NCBI RefSeq assembly: GCF_900403705.1
Contig: NZ_OUNR01000001.1
Location: 620,001-684,000 of the forward strand
Direction: 5' to 3'
Source of the DNA: Nitrospira lenta
Lineage (GTDB): Bacteria > Nitrospirota > Nitrospiria > Nitrospirales > Nitrospiraceae
Length of the DNA stretch: 64,000 nucleotides
Positions 53,898-63,066 of this stretch are shown here, piece after piece. Below the pieces are notes generated by a model. The model had not been told where the DNA came from. It made no database searches and saw only the letters and a program-made list of their open reading frames with translations. Numbering within the stretch: position 1 is the stretch's first letter; each line of letters begins with the position of its first letter. The translations under genes and the position numbers were made by a program.

Positions 53898-54926
53898 TTA
53901 CGGTCGCAGCTCATTCCCGGCATACAGCGGCGGCATCGACTCCCACGTCTCCCCCGCATCGTTACTCCGATACAACCCGCTCCCGTTCGTTCCCGCATAG
54001 AATAGCTTCGGATCCGACGGGCTCTGTGCGATCGTTCTGATGTTGGTTGTGGCAAACCCGCTGTTGATCGAGGTCCACGTTGCACCGCCGTCTTCACTGC
54101 GATGCACACCATCACGCCCTGTAATGTAGACCACGCCTCTGCGAGCCCGATCAAGCGCCATCGCGATGATCATCTGATCCGCAAGCGACTCCCCGATCCG
54201 CTTCCACGACGCAGCCGCATCCGTTGACTTGTAGAGGCCGGCCAGCGTCGCCGCATAGACGGTATCCGGCTCGTAGGGATCGACCTGTACCGACGTCACA
54301 TTCAACGCCCGCGACGTCTTCACCATGCCGGCCGGCACCAATCCGTTGTTTACCTTTTCCCAATGCTCCGCCTGATCGATCGACTTGTATACGCCCCCGC
54401 TCGTCCCCGCATACAGGATCGCCGGGCGCGTCGGATCCATGCCCAGCGTCACGACCATCAGCACTTCCTTCATTCCCTCCATCTTCTTTGACCAGTTCTC
54501 ACCGCCGTTCTTGGTCTCATAGACCCCCATCGTGGTGGCGAGAAAAATGTGCTGGCTGTCGGCCGGATCGAAGAGGAGTTGATTCACCACCGACGTAATC
54601 GTGGCATCATCAAGGCCCGAGCGCATCGATACCCATCGCTGGCCGCCATCGTGACTCTTGAAAACCGCATCGCCTTTCGTCCCCGCGTACACCGTCGCGG
54701 GATAGGCCGGATCGATCGCCATCGAGATCACGCGTGAGTGACTCATTCCCCTCGATAAATTCGTCCAGGTCTGCCCGGCGTCACGCGTCTTATAGATATA
54801 GTCGTTCGTCGCGACGTAAATGATGTCAGGATTCTTGGGGTGAAGCTGGAGCACGACAATGGGGTCGCTGCGATTACAGCCGACCAGACAAACGAGAAGA
54901 AGAAGCAGAGAGAGAAAGCGGTTCAT
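53898..54926 (-). CDS. Lipoprotein with BNR/YCF48-type beta-propeller repeats
   Basis: 342 residues. The N-terminus ends in the lipobox LVGC (Cys 17), so it is a lipid-anchored envelope protein. Repeats of the type IYVATNDYIYKTRDAGQTWTNLS, VYAGTKGDAVFKSHDGGQRW and FYAGTNGSGLYRSNDAGETWES occur about every 45-50 residues, giving a seven-bladed sialidase-like propeller. Such proteins are usually binding or assembly factors; no catalytic residues are obvious. It lies 24 bases downstream of yajQ. Confidence 0.82.
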   Translation of the reverse strand: MNRFLSLLLLLVCLVGCNRSDPIVVLQLHPKNPDIIYVATNDYIYKTRDAGQTWTNLSRGMSHSRVISMAIDPAYPATVYAGTKGDAVFKSHDGGQRWVSMRSGLDDATITSVVNQLLFDPADSQHIFLATTMGVYETKNGGENWSKKMEGMKEVLMVVTLGMDPTRPAILYAGTSGGVYKSIDQAEHWEKVNNGLVPAGMVKTSRALNVTSVQVDPYEPDTVYAATLAGLYKSTDAAASWKRIGESLADQMIIAMALDRARRGVVYITGRDGVHRSEDGGATWTSINSGFATTNIRTIAQSPSDPKLFYAGTNGSGLYRSNDAGETWESMPPLYAGNELRP

Positions 54927-54950
54927 GAGATGGAGGCGATCGCCATCTCC

Positions 54951-55448
54951 TTAACGATAGTTAGTAAACTGGAGATCAATGCCGAAATCTTTCCCCTTGA
55001 GGAACGTCATCGTGGCCTGTAAATCGTCTTTGCTCTTGCTGAGCACCCGCACCTGCTCCCCCTGAATCTGCGCCTGCACTTTCAGCTTCGATTCCTTCAC
55101 CGCCTTCGTAATCTCTTTAGCCTTCTCGGTGACAATCCCGCTTTGAATCTTGGCCGTCTGCCGCACCGTCCCGCTGAGCGCCGGCTCAATGGCGCCGTAA
55201 TCGAACGCCTTCAGCGACACGCCACGCTTCGTACACTTTGTCTTGATGATGTCGATCACCGCGTTCAGCTTATACTCGTCATCCGACAAAATGACGAGCT
55301 CCTTTTCCTTCTCCTTCAGCGTGATCTCGGTCTTGGAATCCTTGAAGTCGAACCGCTGCTTCACTTCCTTCGTCGCCTGATCGACCACATTCCGCAACTC
55401 CTGCATGTTTACTTCTGAGACCACATCAAACGAAAATTGATCCGCCAC
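54951..55448 (-). CDS. yajQ: YajQ family nucleotide (cyclic-di-GMP)-binding protein
   Basis: 165 residues matching the family along its length: FSFDVVSEVNMQELRNVVDQATKEV, FDFKDSKTEI, IDIIKTKCTKRGVSLKAFDYG and VRVLSKSKDDLQATMTFLKG. Some members (for example in Xanthomonas) bind cyclic di-GMP and act with a transcription factor. Start GTG 55448. It lies between cstA and the propeller lipoprotein gene. Confidence 0.93.
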   Translation of the reverse strand: MADQFSFDVVSEVNMQELRNVVDQATKEVKQRFDFKDSKTEITLKEKEKELVILSDDEYKLNAVIDIIKTKCTKRGVSLKAFDYGAIEPALSGTVRQTAKIQSGIVTEKAKEITKAVKESKLKVQAQIQGEQVRVLSKSKDDLQATMTFLKGKDFGIDLQFTNYR

Positions 55449-55483
55449 AATCCCCTCCTTCTTGCATTTTACCTACCCCAAGG

Positions 55484-55561
55484 CCTGGTTGGTCCTCACC
55501 TGCGCGCGTCGAACGAGCACCGCTTCATCGTGCGCGTTCCGCGAGCAAGAGGACGACCAGG
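55484..55561. repeat. Palindromic intergenic element, copy 2 (cstA/yajQ junction)
   Basis: CCTGGTTGGTCCTC (55484-55497) pairs with GAGGACGACCAGG (55549-55561) with one extra base. The enclosed core (55498-55548) matches copy 1 at 7858-7908 without gaps: CTGCGCGC, CGAGCAC, ATCGTGCGCG and GCGAGCAAGAG are shared. The inner stem here is AACGaGCAC/GTGCgCGTT, where copy 1 has CCGaGCAC/GTGCgCGG, i.e. paired changes on both sides with the A-G mismatch retained. The cstA stop (55577-55579) follows in a GATGTTGTTAG context similar to the folD end (GATGTTGTAG). Confidence 0.7.
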
Positions 55562-55576
55562 CTGCACGACCTCGCC

Positions 55577-57586
55577 CTAACAACATCCGCCACCGTGCGG
55601 CAGTCGGAAACATTTATCCTTTTCACCATCAGTAATTGCCGTCTGCATCCGGCCCGCCGAGCCGCCCCCCGCCATCACCACCACTTCACTGCTCGTGAAC
55701 GGCTTTTTCAAAATCACATAGCCATACCACTGTCTCAGGCTGTCGCTCAAGACGATCAATCCAAGAATGGCCACCACCGCCACCAGCACTGCATCCAGAT
55801 ACAAGGCGAACGCCTGCCCCGCCGCCAGCGTCGCCGCCTTCTTCATAAACATCCCGAACATTTCATAGGACCCCGCCAGCGTCACCACGCCGACAAACAA
55901 CATCGGCGCTGCAGTCACCCAAAGATAGGGTGATTTCCACATCTTGATCAACACCGTCGTCCCGATACAGAGCGCCAGCGTTCCCAACAGCTGATTCGCC
56001 GCGCCGAACATCGGCCAGATCGTCGAGATACTTCCCGTCCCAATCAAATACGACCAAGACCCGACCACAAACGCGCTGCTCAACAGCACGCCGGGCCACC
56101 AATTCATCCGGCGAAACGGCGCGTACACCCGCCCCGCCATTTCCTGAATCAGATAGCGCGCCACACGGGTCCCCGTATCGATCGTCGTCAGAATGAACAG
56201 CGCCTCGAATACCAGCGCAAACTGATACCAATAGGCCATCAACCCCGACATGCCGGGCAGCGCCGCAAAAATCGAGGCCATACCCACCGCAAGCGACACT
56301 GCTCCGCCGGGCCGCCCCGCCACATCCACCTCGACCAACTGCGACAGTTCCGCAATGCGCGATGGCGCAAACCCCATCGCCGCCAACGTATCGGGGCTTA
56401 ACGCGGTATTGATCGCCAAATAGTCGCCGGGAATCAGGACCGACGCCGCAATCAACGCCATCACGCCGACGAAACTCTCCAGCAGCATCGCCGCATAGCC
56501 CACGACTGCCTGCGACTCCTGTTCAATCATCTTCGGCGTCGTGCCGGAGGCCACGAGTGAATGAAAGCCCGACACCGCTCCGCAGGCGATCGTGATGAAG
56601 AGAAAAGGAAAGAGCGTGCCGGGGATAATCGGCCCGCCGCCGGCAGCGAATGCTGTAACACGCGGCATCTCAATCGTCGGCGCCATGAGGACCACGCCGA
56701 ATCCCAGCAGAAACACAACGCCGAGCTTCATAAAGGTGGAGAGGTAGCCGCGCGGCACCAGCAGCATCCAGCCCGGCAGCACCGAGGCAAGAAACCCGTA
56801 GCCACCCAGGAGCCAGACCAGCGTTGGCCGGTCAAACTCAAACCACGCGGCAAACGACGACTGGCCGACGACACGCCCGAACAGCACCGCCGCAATCAAC
56901 AGCACCACTCCAAGGACAGAGACTTCCGCCACTGCGCCGGGACGAAACTTTTGAAGATAGAAGCCCATGATAAAGCCGATAGGAATCGTCATCGCAATCG
57001 TGAACGTGCCCCAGGCATTGTGATAGAGCGCATTCACCACCGCAAAGCCCAATCCGGCCAGTGCCACGACCACAATAAAGAGCACTGCTACCGCCGTGGC
57101 CGTCCCGGTGATGGAGCCGAGTTCATCATGCGCAATTTCAGGAAGCGAGCGCCCGTTCCGCCGCATCGAGGCCACGAGGATGATGAAATCCTGCACCGCG
57201 CCAGCCAGCACCGCGCCAATCACCAGCCAGAGAAACCCGGGAAGAAACCCGAACTGCGCCGCGAGCACCGGACCCAGCAACGGACCAGCCCCCGCAATCG
57301 CCGCGAAGTGATGGCCGAAGAGCACAACCTTATTCGTGGGGTGGAAATTCACTCCGTCGTTCATGCGAACGGCAGGAGTGACACGTTGATTGTTCAACTC
57401 AAGGACCTGCCTGGCCAGCCAACGGCCATAAAACCGATAGGCCAGCACATAGATGCACGCCGCCGCCACAACGAGCCACAGACCATTCACTTTTTCGTGG
57501 GGATTGACGACACCGACAACATGGGCAAGAGCCACCGCGCCAAGCAGAGATAATAGCGCCCAGAGCAGATTCACAGCCGCTTTCAT
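55577..57586 (-). CDS. cstA: Carbon starvation protein CstA (peptide/pyruvate transporter family)
   Basis: About 669 residues with 15 or more hydrophobic segments. The CstA signature is present: FHPTNKVVLFGHHFAAIAGAGPLLGPVLAAQFGFLPGFLWL and SGFHSLVASGTTPKMIEQESQ. Relatives take up peptides or pyruvate. The last residues (KDKCFRLPHGGGCC) are unlike the family, and the stop sits next to the palindromic element. ATG 57586 has AGGA at good spacing; ATG 57595 is also possible. Confidence 0.93.
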   Translation of the reverse strand: MKAAVNLLWALLSLLGAVALAHVVGVVNPHEKVNGLWLVVAAACIYVLAYRFYGRWLARQVLELNNQRVTPAVRMNDGVNFHPTNKVVLFGHHFAAIAGAGPLLGPVLAAQFGFLPGFLWLVIGAVLAGAVQDFIILVASMRRNGRSLPEIAHDELGSITGTATAVAVLFIVVVALAGLGFAVVNALYHNAWGTFTIAMTIPIGFIMGFYLQKFRPGAVAEVSVLGVVLLIAAVLFGRVVGQSSFAAWFEFDRPTLVWLLGGYGFLASVLPGWMLLVPRGYLSTFMKLGVVFLLGFGVVLMAPTIEMPRVTAFAAGGGPIIPGTLFPFLFITIACGAVSGFHSLVASGTTPKMIEQESQAVVGYAAMLLESFVGVMALIAASVLIPGDYLAINTALSPDTLAAMGFAPSRIAELSQLVEVDVAGRPGGAVSLAVGMASIFAALPGMSGLMAYWYQFALVFEALFILTTIDTGTRVARYLIQEMAGRVYAPFRRMNWWPGVLLSSAFVVGSWSYLIGTGSISTIWPMFGAANQLLGTLALCIGTTVLIKMWKSPYLWVTAAPMLFVGVVTLAGSYEMFGMFMKKAATLAAGQAFALYLDAVLVAVVAILGLIVLSDSLRQWYGYVILKKPFTSSEVVVMAGGGSAGRMQTAITDGEKDKCFRLPHGGGCC

Positions 57587-57781
57587 GCGGCGCATCCTAA
57601 CAACCCGTCGGCTGCTTGTAAATCAAGCCTCTTCTCGCTATTCCGACGAGGCGAGATAAGCCTAAAGAGACGTCCAGCTTGAGGCTTCCCAGTCCCAGCG
57701 TTCTCCGTGAGCGGTGCCTATGTCTTCCGCCAAAGAACACATCGATATCCTTGGGGTCTTCCACGAAGCCCTCAGCATTGA

Positions 57782-57940
57782 CCGGTACTTACGGTAACTC
57801 GCCCAGCTACACGGCCCCCACTCCTCACGTGCCATCAGCAACGTACCCGCAAGCGCAGCCGCCACTTCATCAACTTCGATCAGCCTGAGCTCATCATCGA
57901 AGCCATTCAAGACATGCTCGCCTCCCGCCCACAACCATGA
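57782..57940 (+). pseudogene. Possible remnant of an alpha/beta hydrolase C-terminus
   Basis: In one + frame the stretch before TGA 57938-57940 reads SRHFINFDQPELIIEAIQDML, which resembles the end of alpha/beta hydrolases (the catalytic-His region GHF...DQPE). The frame upstream has stops (TGA 57779-57781) and no start. A different frame from ATG 57720 (MSSAKEHIDILGVF...) is cut by a TAA after 25 codons. The 57596-58034 gap therefore looks like degraded coding sequence. A 124-codon minus frame over the same bases has no protein-like features. The identification is weak. Confidence 0.28.
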
Positions 57941-58034
57941 GCGTACGTCAACCCGAAGCCCGCGCAGGAATCGGAACGGCAGCCTGCATTTTGGCGCACT
58001 CGTTTCTGCCGACTTTGCTATACTCCCGTGCATC

Positions 58035-58433
58035 ATGCCATCAGATGCACCGGCTTCGCAGCCGTCCGGGAAAGATCGCCGCGAATATTATCGGATCACC
58101 GTCGCTCTGCCCATCCGCATTCAGCCCGAGTCGGACACGACGGAGGGTGTGCTCATCGAGCAATCCGTCAACATCAGCGGCGGCGGCTTCGGCATGACGG
58201 TTGCCACAGTCTATCAACCCGACGACATCCTCTCCGTTACGATGCGCTTGCCCGACTATGGCCTCTTCACATCCTTAGCCGAAGTCGTGCGCCTCGATGC
58301 TCTCCCCTATCCCGAAGGAACCTATCGCCTCCACGCCCGCTTCGTCAGGATGACCTCACAGGACCGTGAAGTGTTGATCCGACATATTCTGATATTTCAA
58401 CGAAACCACCTGCAAGCACACTACTCTGCGTAA
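58035..58433 (+). CDS. PilZ-domain protein
   Basis: 132 residues. DRREYYRITVALPIRI (residues ~14-29) carries the Arg-rich ligand stretch and VNISGGGFGMTV the N/D-x-S-G-G-G element, so this is a PilZ domain likely to bind cyclic di-GMP. The C-terminus includes RFVRMTSQDREVLIRHILIFQRN. It stands alone between a degraded stretch and the M48 protease gene, with 199 bases following that carry only the promoter at 58572-58600. Confidence 0.8.
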   Translation: MPSDAPASQPSGKDRREYYRITVALPIRIQPESDTTEGVLIEQSVNISGGGFGMTVATVYQPDDILSVTMRLPDYGLFTSLAEVVRLDALPYPEGTYRLHARFVRMTSQDREVLIRHILIFQRNHLQAHYSA

Positions 58434-58571
58434 CATCGAGCGACGCCCGAGAACACGCAGGCCAAGAACGACAGTCCTGTCGCGGGCGCTGATCCCATTG
58501 GAGCATCCCCGCACATTCCGGCACAGGCAACCCAACCGTCGAGAATCCGCCATCAATAAATAACAAACTCC

Positions 58572-58600
58572 TTGGCGATCATGCGGCCTTCTCATACACT
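58572..58600 (+). promoter_or_regulatory. Possible sigma70-type promoter of the M48 protease gene
   Basis: TTGGCG (58572-58577) and TACACT (58595-58600) are 17 bases apart, about 30 bases before ATG 58633. A GGAGGA at 58615-58620 lies 12 bases before the ATG, longer than usual. Confidence 0.35.
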
Positions 58601-58632
58601 GGTTGCGACTCTAGGGAGGAATACCGACTACG

Positions 58633-60564
58633 ATGTCCGATACACAGTTTGAGCAATTGGTGCGCCGTCTCGAGGCCTACGCCTCACAACATCCGGCTCC
58701 ATACAAACGGAAGATCGCGCTGACCGCCGCTCTTGGCTATGCCTATGTGCTGACCTCCCTCGGGCTGGCATTGGGCGTCAGCGCCTGGCTGATTCTTTCC
58801 TTCGTAGATGGAGAATCGAGTTACCTCAGCTCCATCCAGCTGCTGTTTGGCCTTGGAATCCTGGCAACCATCACCCTTCGAGCCTTCAGGGCCCGCGCCA
58901 CCCCGCCGACGGGATATGAGGTGTATCGGGAAGACACGCCGCGCCTCTTTCTCCTGATCGACAAGCTGACGACGGCGCTGGACACGCCGCCGCTTCACCA
59001 TGTGCTTATCGTCAACGACCTGAATGCCGCCGTCTCACAACGGCCGCGCCTCGGCATCTTCGGTTGGTACCAGAACTATCTGTTGCTCGGCCTGCCGCTC
59101 ATGCTGGCGATGACACCGGCTCAATTCCGTGCCGTACTCGCACATGAACTCACCCATCTCAGCCCTCACCACGGACGCTTCTCCCGATGGGTCTATCGCA
59201 CGCGCATCGCCTGGTCGAGTTGGCTGAAAGAACGCCACGCCCGTGATCAGTGGGGTTCGGCGCTCTTTCCAAAATTTCTGGACTGGTACGCTCCATTCTT
59301 CAACGCCTGCTCATTCGCTCTGGCCCGCGCGCAGGAGTACGAAGCCGATCGCCAGGCTGCCGGACTGGTCGGCCCGCATGCGATGAAGGACGCCTTGGCA
59401 GCACGCCAGGTCATCGCGCGCCTCATGGACGAATTGTATTGGCCCGCGCTGAATCGCCGGACCATCACGAATCCTACACCGCCCGCCTCACATCTCGATG
59501 AACTCATCACTGTGCTGCAGCGCGTCACTCCTCAAGACAGCATTCAGAAGTGGCTGCACGAGGCGATGCAGCAGACCACCAACTATGCCGATATCCATCC
59601 GGCCTTGGCCGATCGACTGGCCGCTTTGGACCAGCTTCCCGAGAAACCCAATGCGCCGGAACCGCCTGCCGACTTTCCCCACGTGCGTGACCCCCATGAG
59701 GCCACGGCCGCGAACTATTATCTGGATGCGCATGCGACCGCGACACGCGCCGCGCTCGACCGCAGTTGGGCGGAATCTGTGGCGGAGGAATGGCAGCAGA
59801 AACACGAAGAAATGGCGGCGGCGCGCGCGCGTTGTCAGTCCTTAAGCGACAAGTCCGCCACCGTCGGGCTCTCGATCAACGAGCTGTGGGAATATGCGTG
59901 CCAAATGGAAGCACTCGAAAGCGGCCGCGCGGCGCTGCCGCTGCTGCAGCAGTTGCTCGCCAAGGTACCGGCTCACGCGGAGGCGAACTTGGCGGTAGGC
60001 CGCCTCTTATTGGCGCAGAACGATCAAGCCGGATTGCTGTATCTGGAGAAAGCCCTGGCAGCGGACCGCAAGGCGGTGATTCCAGCCTGCCAACTGGCCT
60101 CCGGTTATCTGGAACGCCGAGGCAACCACAAAGAGTCCATGCGCTACCGCGTGAAGGCGCAGCGGCAACAGCAACAGCTCCTCGATGCCGAAGCCGAACG
60201 CAGCACCATCAAGCCCGGAGACTCGTTCGAACCGCACGGACTGGCCGCTGAGGTCATGGCCGGTATCGCCGAACAACTGGCCTCAAAGCCCGGCGTCCAG
60301 GCAGCCTATCTGGTCCGCAAGAAAGTCCAGGCCCTGACCAGCATCCCCTGCTATGCGCTGGTCGTCATTCCGCACCGCGCCTGGTACGAGTTGGATGCGG
60401 ATGGCAGCAATCAGGCTCTCCAGGAAAAGATCCGTACGACGGTGACGCTCCCGGAAGACACCTCTATCCTCATCGCGGACCAGCTGATGAAGCACCGGTG
60501 GATCAACACCCTCAAAGCCGTCCCGCAATCCGCCATCCGGTGCACACCCACCGCCGCCTCATAA
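58633..60564 (+). CDS. M48 family membrane metalloprotease with C-terminal helical repeats
   Basis: 643 residues. Two membrane segments lie at about 30-60 and 70-90. The zinc motif HELTH is at about 170 (AHELTHLSPHHG) and the third ligand region EYEADRQAAGLV near 234, as in HtpX/Ste24-type peptidases. From ~440 the sequence is TPR-like (LPLLQQLLAKVPAHAEANLAVGRLLLAQ, LYLEKALAADRK). The last ~100 residues (GVQAAYLVRKKVQALTSIPCYALVVIPH) resemble a small ligand-binding alpha/beta unit that I cannot name. It probably degrades damaged membrane or envelope proteins; substrate unknown. Confidence 0.82.
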   Translation: MSDTQFEQLVRRLEAYASQHPAPYKRKIALTAALGYAYVLTSLGLALGVSAWLILSFVDGESSYLSSIQLLFGLGILATITLRAFRARATPPTGYEVYREDTPRLFLLIDKLTTALDTPPLHHVLIVNDLNAAVSQRPRLGIFGWYQNYLLLGLPLMLAMTPAQFRAVLAHELTHLSPHHGRFSRWVYRTRIAWSSWLKERHARDQWGSALFPKFLDWYAPFFNACSFALARAQEYEADRQAAGLVGPHAMKDALAARQVIARLMDELYWPALNRRTITNPTPPASHLDELITVLQRVTPQDSIQKWLHEAMQQTTNYADIHPALADRLAALDQLPEKPNAPEPPADFPHVRDPHEATAANYYLDAHATATRAALDRSWAESVAEEWQQKHEEMAAARARCQSLSDKSATVGLSINELWEYACQMEALESGRAALPLLQQLLAKVPAHAEANLAVGRLLLAQNDQAGLLYLEKALAADRKAVIPACQLASGYLERRGNHKESMRYRVKAQRQQQQLLDAEAERSTIKPGDSFEPHGLAAEVMAGIAEQLASKPGVQAAYLVRKKVQALTSIPCYALVVIPHRAWYELDADGSNQALQEKIRTTVTLPEDTSILIADQLMKHRWINTLKAVPQSAIRCTPTAAS

Positions 60565-60571
60565 TCCCCGC

Positions 60572-62047
60572 TCACCGCTTCTGCTCCTGAAGGGGAAGCA
60601 CCGGGCTTCCTGGCAGGAACGAACGGGCTTGAGCAATTTCTTCGGCGCTGAATTCACGCAGCACCAGATACGACAGAAGAATCACCACGCCGATGCAGGC
60701 CAATTTGACCAGCAACAAGAGGCCGCTGGCGGGCCATACCACTGCCAGGGTATAGGCCAGTCCGCTGATGACCACACTCCGCCACAGCGTCCCGGCCGGC
60801 GGGAAAATCGACCAGAGCCGGTAGATCACGCCGATGGCCGCCACAGCACCGATCGCCTGGCACAGCACCGTCGCCATGGCTGCGCCGAATGCGCCGAATG
60901 AGGGAACCAAGGCATAGTTTGCGATTGCCCCGAAGAGTACAGAGAACACGCTTAAATACAGCGCAAACCGGGGAGCCCCCGAAGCCGTTGCAACGACGCC
61001 CGCGACGGAAACCATGACAAAGGCGATGGCTCCGAAAATCAAGACCGCCAGGAGCGGGGCCGCAGACTCGAATGACGAACCAAAGACCCAGGTGACAATC
61101 TCCCGAGAAGCTCCTGCAACGAGAGCCCCGAACGGCAATAGGCCCCACACCATTCTCATGGCACCACGCCCCATATCTTTTGCGTGGGCGATCTTTCCAT
61201 CAGAAAGCAGACGGCTCACGGTCGAGAGCAACAACGGAGACAGCGCGAGCCCGAACAGGCTGGGAAGGATCGAGAGATTCTGCGCAGCACCGTAGATTCC
61301 CACCTCTTCGATCGTCCCGCCAAGGACTTTCAGCATGACCACGCCCAGGCTGGAAAATATCTGGAGCAACAAGGCGGAGAATCCCAACACGATTCCAAGG
61401 TCAAAGAACGGCCGAGTCGGCACGGCAATGTAGCCGAACAACGGAAGTTTGACGTACCGGCGGGTAATCGCCAACTCTACAGCCGCAGCCCCGAGGGATC
61501 CGAGGATGGCACCGGGAACGGACAGGCCCATTTCGACGAGGAACAGAATCAAGCAGAGCCGGGCAGTCCAGCGGCCGGCGTTGCTCATGGCTTTTTGGCG
61601 GAAGCGGCCTCTTCCAATGAGGATATTCTGGTGACCCTGTGAAAGACTGCTGATCGGCACGTGCAGGGCGTACAAGGCGAGATAGGGGGCCATCGACGGT
61701 TCGTGGAAGAGCCACGCCAAGGGGAACGCCAATAGTCCAAGCAGCAATCCGCCTCCGACCCCGACCAGCGCATGCAACCGGATGACAGTCGCGCCGACGG
61801 GGTACCAGTCCTCCGCCGCCCCGACGAACCGAATCGTGGCACGGGAAAAAAATGCATTGATGGTCAACTCGACCCACATGAATAGGGTCGAGGAAAGCAC
61901 CAGCAACCCATACCCATCGGTCCCCAGTCTCCTGGTCAAGAACGCCGCGGTAATGATGCCCGTCAGGGGCAGCAATAGTCCCGCAAGAAACACCCACGCC
62001 GTTCCATCCAACAGGTGTCGACCGGACGGTGGCGCGGTCGGGCTCAC
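60572..62047 (-). CDS. Wzx-type polysaccharide flippase (MOP superfamily)
   Basis: 491 residues with 12-14 hydrophobic segments and the start GTAWVFLAGLLLPLTGIITAAFLTRRLGTDGYGLLVL, typical of polysaccharide/oligosaccharide exporters. It would flip lipid-linked sugar units across the inner membrane. Its start overlaps the stop of the SGNH-like gene, and the GT2 gene lies just before, so the three form a polysaccharide operon that begins at or beyond the right edge. Confidence 0.85.
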   Translation of the reverse strand: MSPTAPPSGRHLLDGTAWVFLAGLLLPLTGIITAAFLTRRLGTDGYGLLVLSSTLFMWVELTINAFFSRATIRFVGAAEDWYPVGATVIRLHALVGVGGGLLLGLLAFPLAWLFHEPSMAPYLALYALHVPISSLSQGHQNILIGRGRFRQKAMSNAGRWTARLCLILFLVEMGLSVPGAILGSLGAAAVELAITRRYVKLPLFGYIAVPTRPFFDLGIVLGFSALLLQIFSSLGVVMLKVLGGTIEEVGIYGAAQNLSILPSLFGLALSPLLLSTVSRLLSDGKIAHAKDMGRGAMRMVWGLLPFGALVAGASREIVTWVFGSSFESAAPLLAVLIFGAIAFVMVSVAGVVATASGAPRFALYLSVFSVLFGAIANYALVPSFGAFGAAMATVLCQAIGAVAAIGVIYRLWSIFPPAGTLWRSVVISGLAYTLAVVWPASGLLLLVKLACIGVVILLSYLVLREFSAEEIAQARSFLPGSPVLPLQEQKR

Positions 62048-63066
62048 TGCGTAAATCCCGGTTGGTGCTGCACATAGTCCGCCAATGCTTCCCCGATGCG
62101 ATGATGAACCACAGCGGATGGATGCGGGTCGAATCGGCTGGCCCTGTACTGCTCATCTGTAAACTCATTCTTCAAGCTCGACAGATCAATGTACGCGATG
62201 CGATCGCGTGTCAGTTGGTCCGACATAGCCCCCCAATCTGTTGTCCGCAGCCTGGGAAGCAACACAACCACGTAGGGAAGCCCGCGTTCTTCTGCCACCT
62301 TTCTAAATTGCCGGACATACTCATATGTTTCTGGACTTTCGCCCCGCGCAATCATTTGGCCGACGTCCGGGGAGGAAACGAACCAACGCACACCGATGCC
62401 TCTGAGAACATAAAGCAGATGAATGTGACGAAGCGCGTGCCCGATCATCGACCCGGACGGGCTGAAGCGATATAATTTCTGATCGATTAAATAGCCCTCC
62501 TCATCAACCCTAGGGGTTCGAGCCAGATTGAAATCAGACGGGATGATGGCCATCACGACCAGGTCCGGCTGGATATCCGGTGTGCGGGACTGAAACGTGG
62601 AGACCATCTCTTTGACGCTATAGGCAGATGCGCCGAAGTTAAATGTTCTGACGGTCACTGCCTGCTGGCGCCGATTGAGCGTGTCTTCCAACACCTGGGC
62701 GAACGTATCCTCCGTTCGTGTGACGCCCTCACCGAAGGTGCAGGAATCTCCGATCAGAGCGATGCGATACTCATTCGGCTGTTTGGCTCCATACAATGCC
62801 CCGGCAATCTTCGCCCTGAGTCCCAGGCTATCGGTATTGATCACTGCAAGACCGCGCGCCTGCGCGTCCACGAGATTGGGCTTATGGATATAGGGAATGT
62901 CGCCGGTACGGTCATACGGCCTGTAAATAGGATCATACAGGTGCGGTTGTGCGTACCCCCATATCCTGACCGCGACTTCGAGCAGAGTCAGGGTGATGAG
63001 CAGAATGGACACGCCGCCAAGCAGTTTGCGGAGAAGTCTTCTCGTCATAGTGAGGCGTCCGCTCAT
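62044..63066 (-). CDS. SGNH/GDSL-like hydrolase with N-terminal membrane anchor
   Basis: 340 residues. One membrane segment (LLGGVSILLITLTLLEVAVRI) is followed by a GDSL-type domain: block I IALIGDSCTFGEGV near 125-138, and the Asp/His block FDPHPSAVVHHRIGEALADYV near 310-330. Such proteins often add or remove acetyl groups on exported polysaccharides. ATG 63066 (MSGRLTMTRRLL) overlaps the GT2 stop; ATG 63048 is another choice. A much longer frame upstream lies inside the GT2 gene and is not coding. Confidence 0.78.
   Translation of the reverse strand: MSGRLTMTRRLLRKLLGGVSILLITLTLLEVAVRIWGYAQPHLYDPIYRPYDRTGDIPYIHKPNLVDAQARGLAVINTDSLGLRAKIAGALYGAKQPNEYRIALIGDSCTFGEGVTRTEDTFAQVLEDTLNRRQQAVTVRTFNFGASAYSVKEMVSTFQSRTPDIQPDLVVMAIIPSDFNLARTPRVDEEGYLIDQKLYRFSPSGSMIGHALRHIHLLYVLRGIGVRWFVSSPDVGQMIARGESPETYEYVRQFRKVAEERGLPYVVVLLPRLRTTDWGAMSDQLTRDRIAYIDLSSLKNEFTDEQYRASRFDPHPSAVVHHRIGEALADYVQHQPGFTQ

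Noticed and set aside
56561-57553. 330-codon + strand frame over cstA
   Set aside because: Antisense to cstA; extremely His/Arg/Gln-rich composition is typical of a shadow of a membrane protein gene.
57662-58036. 124-codon minus-strand frame as a gene
   Set aside because: No ribosome binding site, no motif and odd composition; the + strand pieces look more protein-like.
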